From BB31 sp964582525 (GTDB lineage Bacteria > Pseudomonadota > Gammaproteobacteria > Beggiatoales > Beggiatoaceae), in NCBI GenBank assembly GCA_964582525.1, contig CAZOSP010000049.1, positions 1-27,113 on the forward strand: 27,113 bases of DNA, read 5' to 3'. A program made the translations under genes and the position numbers. Positions within the stretch are counted from its first letter, which is position 1; every line of letters begins with the position of its first letter. Below the pieces are notes generated by a model, which was not told the origin of the DNA, did no database searches, and saw only the letters and a program-made list of their open reading frames with translations. Shown one piece after another: positions 22,363-27,113 of this stretch.

Positions 22363-24495
22363 CTACACATCCCCCAACTTCACCCGCCCCTGCGCCAACG
22401 CCTCCAACACCTGCTGTTTTTTCCCGTCTGCGACTACCTTGCCTTGATCCAACACAACAATCCTGTCCACCAAGCTCAACAAAGAAGCGCGGTGCGTAAT
22501 TAAAATCAATGTTTTATGCTGTAAATAAGGCAACAAACGAGTTTTGAATTGTTCCTCCGCATGGTTATCCATCGCGTTGCTCGGCTCATCAAACAATAAA
22601 ATCGGCGGGTCTAACAATAAAGCGCGCGCCAGTGCGACTAACTGCCGTTGTCCGCCCGACAATCCCTCACCGCGTTCACCGACCGGACAATCCAAACCCG
22701 CTGGGTGACGTTTAAGCATGTCTTCTACACCAGCAATTTGCGCAGCACGTAACAGCGAGGCATCCTCTACTTGCGGCGCGGCAAAACGGATATTGTCTTT
22801 CACCGTACCAAAAAACAAATGTAAATCCTGCGGCATGTAGCCCATATTACGGCGTTTTTCTGCCGGATCGATTTGGCGGCTGTCAATGCCATCCAGCAAA
22901 ATATTGCCCGATTGAGTTTGATACAAACCCAACAAGAGCCGCGCAATAGTGCTTTTGCCCGAACCGATGCGCCCGATAATGGCGACTTTCTCGCCCGCTT
23001 TGATGTGCAGCGAAACCGCCTTGAGAGCTGCTTGTGCTTGGTTGGGATAGGTAAAACTGACTTTTTCCAAGCTGATGTCGCCCTGCAAACCATCGCGTTG
23101 CAGGAATTGCTCTGCTGCGCCGCGTTCGACCGGTTGCCGCATAACTTGGCTTAAAGCTTTCAGCGCGACATGCGATTGGTAGTAGCGCGTCAACAGGGTA
23201 GCAACTTGCGCCAGCGGCGCGAGGGCGCGACCGTTGAGAATGGTGCAGGCAATCAAACCGCCGACGCTCAAGCTGCCATCGGCAATCAAATACACGCCAT
23301 ACACCACCACGCCAACGTAAGAGACTTGCTGCGCCAGCAGCGAAAAATTGACCGCCAACGCCGAGTAAAAACGTGATTGCAAACTACTGCTGGCGATGGC
23401 TTCAGTCAACTGTTCCCAATTTTTTTGGCGCGGGCTTTCCGCGCCCAGTGCTTTGATGGTTTCTAAAGCGTTAAGGGTTTCAATCAAGCTGGCTTGTTTT
23501 TGTGCGCCGAGTTTTAGGCTCTTTTGTACACTATGACGCAACGGTATTTGCAGCAGCAAACCGACCAACAGCACCAACGGCATAGTCAGCAATGGAATAA
23601 GCACCAAGTTGCCACCCAGCATCCAAATGACAAACAAAAACAGCGCGGCAAAGGGCAAGTCAATCAGCGTGGTGAGTGTCGCTGAGGTGAAAAAGTCGCG
23701 GAAGCTGTCAAACTCGTGTAAATGGCTGGCAAAGGCACCGGCTGAACGCGGCTGCGCCAGACTTTGGGTATTTAACACCTGCGCAAAAATGCGCCGCGCC
23801 AACAACACATCCGCTTGTTTGCCCGCCATATCAATAAAATAACCGCGCAAGCTGCGCAGCAAAAAATCAAATAAAAATACCAATACCGCGCCTATTGCCA
23901 ACGCCCACAGGGTTTCTAAGGCGTAATTCGGCACTACGCGGTCATACACGTTCATCACAAACAGCGGCGCGGCAAGTGCGAATAGATTAATAAAAAACGA
24001 AGCCAAGAAGACTTCGGCATAAATTGCCCAAGATCGCCATAAAGTACCCCAGTACCAATGTCCGCGCTGCAATTCAGGCACGGCTTGGGTGCGCTCATCA
24101 AGGCGAAATTGCGGCTGTATCAACAACGCCTGACCGCTGTAATTGGCATTCAATTCCTCTTCACTGATGTCGATTTCGCCTTCGCCCGCTTCGGGCAAAA
24201 TGCAGCGGCAATGCTTTTGCGTTTGTGAAACCAACACCAAAGCTTGTCCGTCTTGCAGCAATAGCACAGCCGGCAACAGGCGATTGGGCAACTGCTTCAA
24301 GCGGCGTTGGCGCAGGCGGGCAGAAAAACCAACATTTTGCGCGGCACGTATGAACAAAGCCGGGGTAAAATGTCCGTCACTCGCAGGTAAACCTGCGCAC
24401 AAACTATCTATCGATTGCGGACGCTGGTGCAAGCGGGTGATGATGAGCAGGCTTTCGAGCAGGGGATCGTCAAGCGCACTGGTAGAATTAGGCAT
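22363..24495 (-). CDS. type I secretion ABC transporter (LapB/LssB type)
   Basis: This 710-residue inner-membrane ATPase/permease has an N-terminal peptidase-C39-like domain (1-135) with no catalytic Cys-His arrangement, so it is a substrate-docking rather than cleaving domain. Six membrane helices lie at about residues 160-435. The nucleotide-binding domain has Walker A GRIGSGKST (508-516), signature LSGGQRQ (612-618), Walker B ILLFDEP (632-638) and H668. This layout is the LapB/LssB group that exports large RTX-like adhesins with a LapC-type fusion protein and a TolC-type channel. None of these partners, nor an adhesin, is visible on either side in the window, so it appears as an orphan. 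Substrate is unknown. Confidence 0.92.
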   Translation of the reverse strand: MPNSTSALDDPLLESLLIITRLHQRPQSIDSLCAGLPASDGHFTPALFIRAAQNVGFSARLRQRRLKQLPNRLLPAVLLLQDGQALVLVSQTQKHCRCILPEAGEGEIDISEEELNANYSGQALLIQPQFRLDERTQAVPELQRGHWYWGTLWRSWAIYAEVFLASFFINLFALAAPLFVMNVYDRVVPNYALETLWALAIGAVLVFLFDFLLRSLRGYFIDMAGKQADVLLARRIFAQVLNTQSLAQPRSAGAFASHLHEFDSFRDFFTSATLTTLIDLPFAALFLFVIWMLGGNLVLIPLLTMPLVLLVGLLLQIPLRHSVQKSLKLGAQKQASLIETLNALETIKALGAESPRQKNWEQLTEAIASSSLQSRFYSALAVNFSLLAQQVSYVGVVVYGVYLIADGSLSVGGLIACTILNGRALAPLAQVATLLTRYYQSHVALKALSQVMRQPVERGAAEQFLQRDGLQGDISLEKVSFTYPNQAQAALKAVSLHIKAGEKVAIIGRIGSGKSTIARLLLGLYQTQSGNILLDGIDSRQIDPAEKRRNMGYMPQDLHLFFGTVKDNIRFAAPQVEDASLLRAAQIAGVEDMLKRHPAGLDCPVGERGEGLSGGQRQLVALARALLLDPPILLFDEPSNAMDNHAEEQFKTRLLPYLQHKTLILITHRASLLSLVDRIVVLDQGKVVADGKKQQVLEALAQGRVKLGDV

Positions 24496-24840
24496 GATGC
24501 TGATAAAGGATATTTATTGAAGACATACAAAGCGACAGAAAAAACATATCGATTGTAAAATTGATAAACTAAGGGATGGGCATTCTACATGAAAACCCAA
24601 TGGGTGCTACCTTTTAATAAGGCGAAGGTTTTAACCTGGAGTGATGAAAATTGGCTCTCTAGGAATTTGAGTTGCAATAAATGATATTTAAAAACCATCT
24701 ATTACAGCATAATGATATCCAGCACCGAAGCCGAAAAACGACACCGTTTATCACTGTAGCTAATTGATTCTTCGGGCTTGGGTGTAAAGCGGGTGAATTT
24801 TTGGCAGCACGCCGGACGGAAGTGCGCTGTCACTCATTGA
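24496..24840. other. intergenic region with no firm gene
   Basis: This 345-base stretch lies between the secretion ATPase start and the transposase remnant. A 31-codon plus-strand frame (24589-24684, MKTQWVLPFNKAKV...) has only a distant AGGG upstream and is not convincing. I see no terminator or clear repeat. Confidence 0.5.
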
Positions 24841-25081
24841 TTAAATTATATTCATTCCAACACAAATTCCTGAAGAACCTTTTTTTACATAGTTGGTAAT
24901 GGTGTCTTCGTTAATTCGTAGGAGTCTAGCAATTTCTTCATTTGAATACTGCTGAGCCTTTAGGTAAATTGCCATACATTTTCTGCGCACTCGTTCATTA
25001 GAGTGTGATTGCATAAGAGTGTGATTGCATATTTTCAAAGACTGTATCAAGTTGTTCGGGTGTTAAATTAGGCGCGTACAT
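24841..25081 (-). pseudogene. IS630-like transposase N-terminus, frameshifted and truncated
   Basis: ATG 25079-25081 follows GGAG and starts MYAPNLTPEQLDTVFENMQ. The frame breaks at a 16-bp tandem duplication, AGAGTGTGATTGCATA at 25000-25015 and again at 25016-25031. Removing one copy restores a 74-residue frame whose middle, RVRRKCMAIYLKAQQYSNEE and IARLLRINEDTITNYVKK, is the N-terminal helix-turn-helix of IS630/Tc1-type transposases. After about residue 63 the sequence departs from transposase and soon stops; the DDE catalytic part is missing. No terminal inverted repeats were identified around it. Confidence 0.7.
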
Positions 25082-25189
25082 TTTTTTCTCCAATATATTG
25101 GTTCTTTTACTATTATTGGCATTCTAACTTACAATGTTTCACATTTCAAAAGCCGATATTTATACCGTTTGGAGTATAGGCAGCACGTA

Positions 25190-26764
25190 TCACTCTCGCG
25201 CTTGCAAAGCAGTCAATTTTTCCATCGCTTGCGGATGCTCTTGCTGTGCCGCCAGTTTGTACCAATACACGGCTTGCGTCAGGCTACGTGGCACACCCTC
25301 GCCGCTTTCGCTTAAACGCCCTAGCACATACCGCGCTTGGGCGTGTCCGCTGAGTGCCGCCTGTTGAAACCAAAATACCGCTTGTGGTTGATTTTTTTCC
25401 ACAGCCTCGCCTTTTGCGTACAGCAAGCCCAGAGAAAATTGCGCATTGGCATGACCCTGTTGCGCTGCCTTGCGCAACCATTGTCTGCCCGCTTCGCTAT
25501 TTTTTTCCAGCAGTTCGCCCTTGAGTAACAATACGCCAAGATTATGCTGCGCCGGCGCGTGGTCTTGTTGAGCAGCGATTTCATACCAACGCGCCGCCTG
25601 CTTGCCATCGCGTTCCACGCCTTGACCACGCTCGTATAAAAAGCCCAGATTATACGCCGCCAACGGCACTCGCGGCGCGGCGCGTTGAAACCATTGCGCG
25701 GCTTGCGCATAATCCCGTTCCACCACATCGCCTTGCACGTAGGCTAAAGCCAGATTGTGCTGCGCCTCCGAGACACCTTGTTCAGCCGCTTTGCGAAACC
25801 AAGCTAACGCCTGCCGGGGATTTTTGTCCAACACATACCCTTGCTGATGATAAGTACCCAGTTGAAATTGCGCAGCGGCATCGCCCGCTTGCGCCGCTTG
25901 CTGTAACTGCTCTAGGGCTGCCTGCGCCTTTTGCTGCGACGCGGTTAGTTGCTGAGTCAAGCTGTTGAGCTGCTCTTGCGCCCGCGTATCGGTTTGCTGT
26001 GCCGCCTGTTGATACCAAAAAATCGCCGCTGTCAACGCACCTTCATTGGCTAAAATCGTCGCCAAATTATACTGCGCATCCACTTGCCCTTGTTGCGCTG
26101 ACAAGCGATACCAACGCAACGCAAGCCCCCGGTCCTGCGGCACACCTTCGCCGCGTTCATAGCTGACGGCAAGATTGTATTGCGCCTGCGCATGACCTTG
26201 AAACGCCGCTTGTTCAAACCAGCGCGCTGCTTCAGCGCGATTTTTCTTCACCCCCCAGCCCTCATGCAGCAAACCACCAAGATTATACTGCGCCTGCGCA
26301 TCGCCCTGCTGCGCCGCTTGAGCAAACCATTGTGCAGCAAGACTTTGATTTTTTTCTACGCCCTTGCCTTGATTGTAAAAAAAACCCAGATTATTTTGCG
26401 CCGCAGCAAAACCCTGTTCAGCCGCTTGTTGATACAGGGCAAACGCTTTAGCCGCATCATCTGCCACGCCCTCGCCGTGTTCGTACATAACCCCCAGCGC
26501 GTATTGCGCCGGTGCGAAACCGGCCCGAGCCGCCGCCTCAAAAGCGGCTCTAGCCAGTTCAAATTGTCGCTGTTGATACGCCTGCAAGCCGCGCTGCCAT
26601 TGCTGTCGGGCTTGTTCAAGCGGGTTTTCAGCCAAGCTTGGCGCGACTTGTCCGCTCTCGGCGGGGCGGGCAGACGGCGGTGGCGAGCTGGTTTGTGTCG
26701 GATTTTGCGTACAGGCAAAGAGAAAAAAACTACTGATAAAGACTAGACTGAGAGGTTTTTGCAT
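25190..26764 (-). CDS. SEL1-repeat (TPR-like) lipoprotein
   Basis: I choose the third in-frame ATG (26764), six bases after AGGA, giving 524 residues and a signal peptide MQKPLSLVFISSFFLFAC whose LFAC is a lipobox, so the protein should be lipid-anchored at C18. After a Pro/Ser-rich linker come about eleven SEL1 repeats of 36 residues (consensus A..G...AQYNLG..YE.GEGV..D...A..W...AA). They fall in two blocks, split near the middle by a Gln/Ala-rich coiled segment (LNSLTQQLTASQQKAQAALE). SEL1 arrays are protein-protein scaffolds, often periplasmic and linked to envelope processes. Partner unknown. It is divergent from mraY. The high internal repetition makes many false frames on both strands. 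Confidence 0.9.
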   Translation of the reverse strand: MQKPLSLVFISSFFLFACTQNPTQTSSPPPSARPAESGQVAPSLAENPLEQARQQWQRGLQAYQQRQFELARAAFEAAARAGFAPAQYALGVMYEHGEGVADDAAKAFALYQQAAEQGFAAAQNNLGFFYNQGKGVEKNQSLAAQWFAQAAQQGDAQAQYNLGGLLHEGWGVKKNRAEAARWFEQAAFQGHAQAQYNLAVSYERGEGVPQDRGLALRWYRLSAQQGQVDAQYNLATILANEGALTAAIFWYQQAAQQTDTRAQEQLNSLTQQLTASQQKAQAALEQLQQAAQAGDAAAQFQLGTYHQQGYVLDKNPRQALAWFRKAAEQGVSEAQHNLALAYVQGDVVERDYAQAAQWFQRAAPRVPLAAYNLGFLYERGQGVERDGKQAARWYEIAAQQDHAPAQHNLGVLLLKGELLEKNSEAGRQWLRKAAQQGHANAQFSLGLLYAKGEAVEKNQPQAVFWFQQAALSGHAQARYVLGRLSESGEGVPRSLTQAVYWYKLAAQQEHPQAMEKLTALQARE

Positions 26765-26786
26765 CATTGTTCCTAACAAGATAAGG

Positions 26787-26792
26787 TATAAT
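26787..26792 (+). promoter_or_regulatory. possible -10 element for mraY
   Basis: A perfect TATAAT lies 50 bases before the mraY ATG. The nearest -35-like hexamer, TTGTTC (26767-26772), is only 14 bases away, shorter than optimal, so the promoter is tentative. Confidence 0.3.
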
Positions 26793-26841
26793 CCTTGCTT
26801 TTTCTAAAGCTTCCTTCACAACCTCAAGCAGAATTAAACCT

Positions 26842-27113
26842 ATGTTACTTTGGCTAAGCGAATACTTGCTGCAATTTTACAGCGGCTTCAACGTGTTTCA
26901 ATACCTAACCTTGCGTGCCGTATTAGGGGTTTTAACCGCGCTGTTCATTTCTCTGCTGATTGGACCCAAGCTCATTGAGCGTCTCACGCATCACCAAATT
27001 GGGCAAGCCGTGCGTGACGACGGACCTCAATCACATCTCTCCAAAGCCGGCACGCCCACTATGGGCGGCGCACTGATTATTCTCGCCATCGCCATTAGCA
27101 CCCTGCTGTGGGC
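26842..27113 (+). CDS. mraY: phospho-N-acetylmuramoyl-pentapeptide transferase, 5' part
   Basis: MraY makes lipid I at the inner membrane in peptidoglycan synthesis. The first 90 residues are present before the window ends. The start MLLWLSEYLLQFYSGFNVFQ is typical of gammaproteobacterial MraY, followed by a membrane helix (AVLGVLTALFISLLIGP) and the conserved cytoplasmic DDGPQSHLSKAGTPTMGG. It normally follows murF inside the division and cell-wall cluster; here a divergent SEL1 gene lies upstream, so the cluster is split before mraY. The rest of the gene is outside the window. Confidence 0.96.
   Translation, partial: MLLWLSEYLLQFYSGFNVFQYLTLRAVLGVLTALFISLLIGPKLIERLTHHQIGQAVRDDGPQSHLSKAGTPTMGGALIILAIAISTLLW

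Noticed and set aside
25321..26746. Several long frames on both strands across the SEL1 gene
   Set aside because: They arise from the repetitive, frame-biased SEL1 array and lack starts with ribosome binding sites or any family features.

Overview
This window looks like the chromosome of a gammaproteobacterium, with conserved housekeeping genes (trpD, rsmE, ubiG, trpF, grpE, gmk, mraY) between accessory pieces. The genes encoding UbiG, a CbbY-type phosphatase, a bifunctional aldolase/short-chain dehydrogenase, an EncFtn-type ferritin and an N-acetylglutaminylglutamine amidotransferase, together with the many palindromic repeats, would fit a Thiotrichales-like sulfur bacterium. That placement is an impression from gene content, not a demonstrated assignment.

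Left part (1-1973): an accessory island. It holds an AT-rich MITE-like element (160-363), a compound REP region, a minus-strand gene joining a zinc ribbon and coiled coil to a PD-(D/E)XK nuclease domain of DUF1887/Card1 type, and a REP region with a perfect 77-bp tandem duplication. Then come the AsnB-like amidotransferase (1974-3746), a REP pair, and the trpD-rsmE operon (3937-5691). Convergent to these are ubiG and a ZnuB-type permease on the minus strand. A tRNA-Pro(CGG) with a clear promoter (7577-7653) and a terminator precede a Tat-exported DUF1501 protein (7743-9245).

Middle part (9246-16787): a REP and palindrome-rich gap, then a minus-strand block. Read in transcription order it is moxR, aldolase/short-chain dehydrogenase, a REP pair, trpF, a CACHE-type histidine kinase, and a response regulator with two receiver domains. 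The kinase and regulator probably form one phosphorelay.

Right part (16788-27113): grpE with a textbook heat-shock promoter and a strong terminator; a DUF3501 gene followed by an EncFtn-type ferritin that lacks a targeting tail and has no shell gene nearby; a CbbY-like phosphatase; gmk; a secreted protein of unknown function convergent with a LapB/LssB-type secretion ATPase; a broken transposase N-terminus; a SEL1-repeat lipoprotein; and the start of mraY running off the end.

The main non-genic signal is a REP family. Each unit starts GTAGGG and forms a hairpin with an 8-nt loop. Two units often sit head to head. Stem sequences differ between copies but stay complementary while the loop core is mostly kept. 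These elements lie just upstream of asnB-like, trpD and trpF, and one supplies the C-terminal residues of the nuclease gene. The best candidates for something undescribed are the zinc ribbon/coiled-coil/DUF1887-type nuclease and the non-encapsulated EncFtn beside DUF3501.
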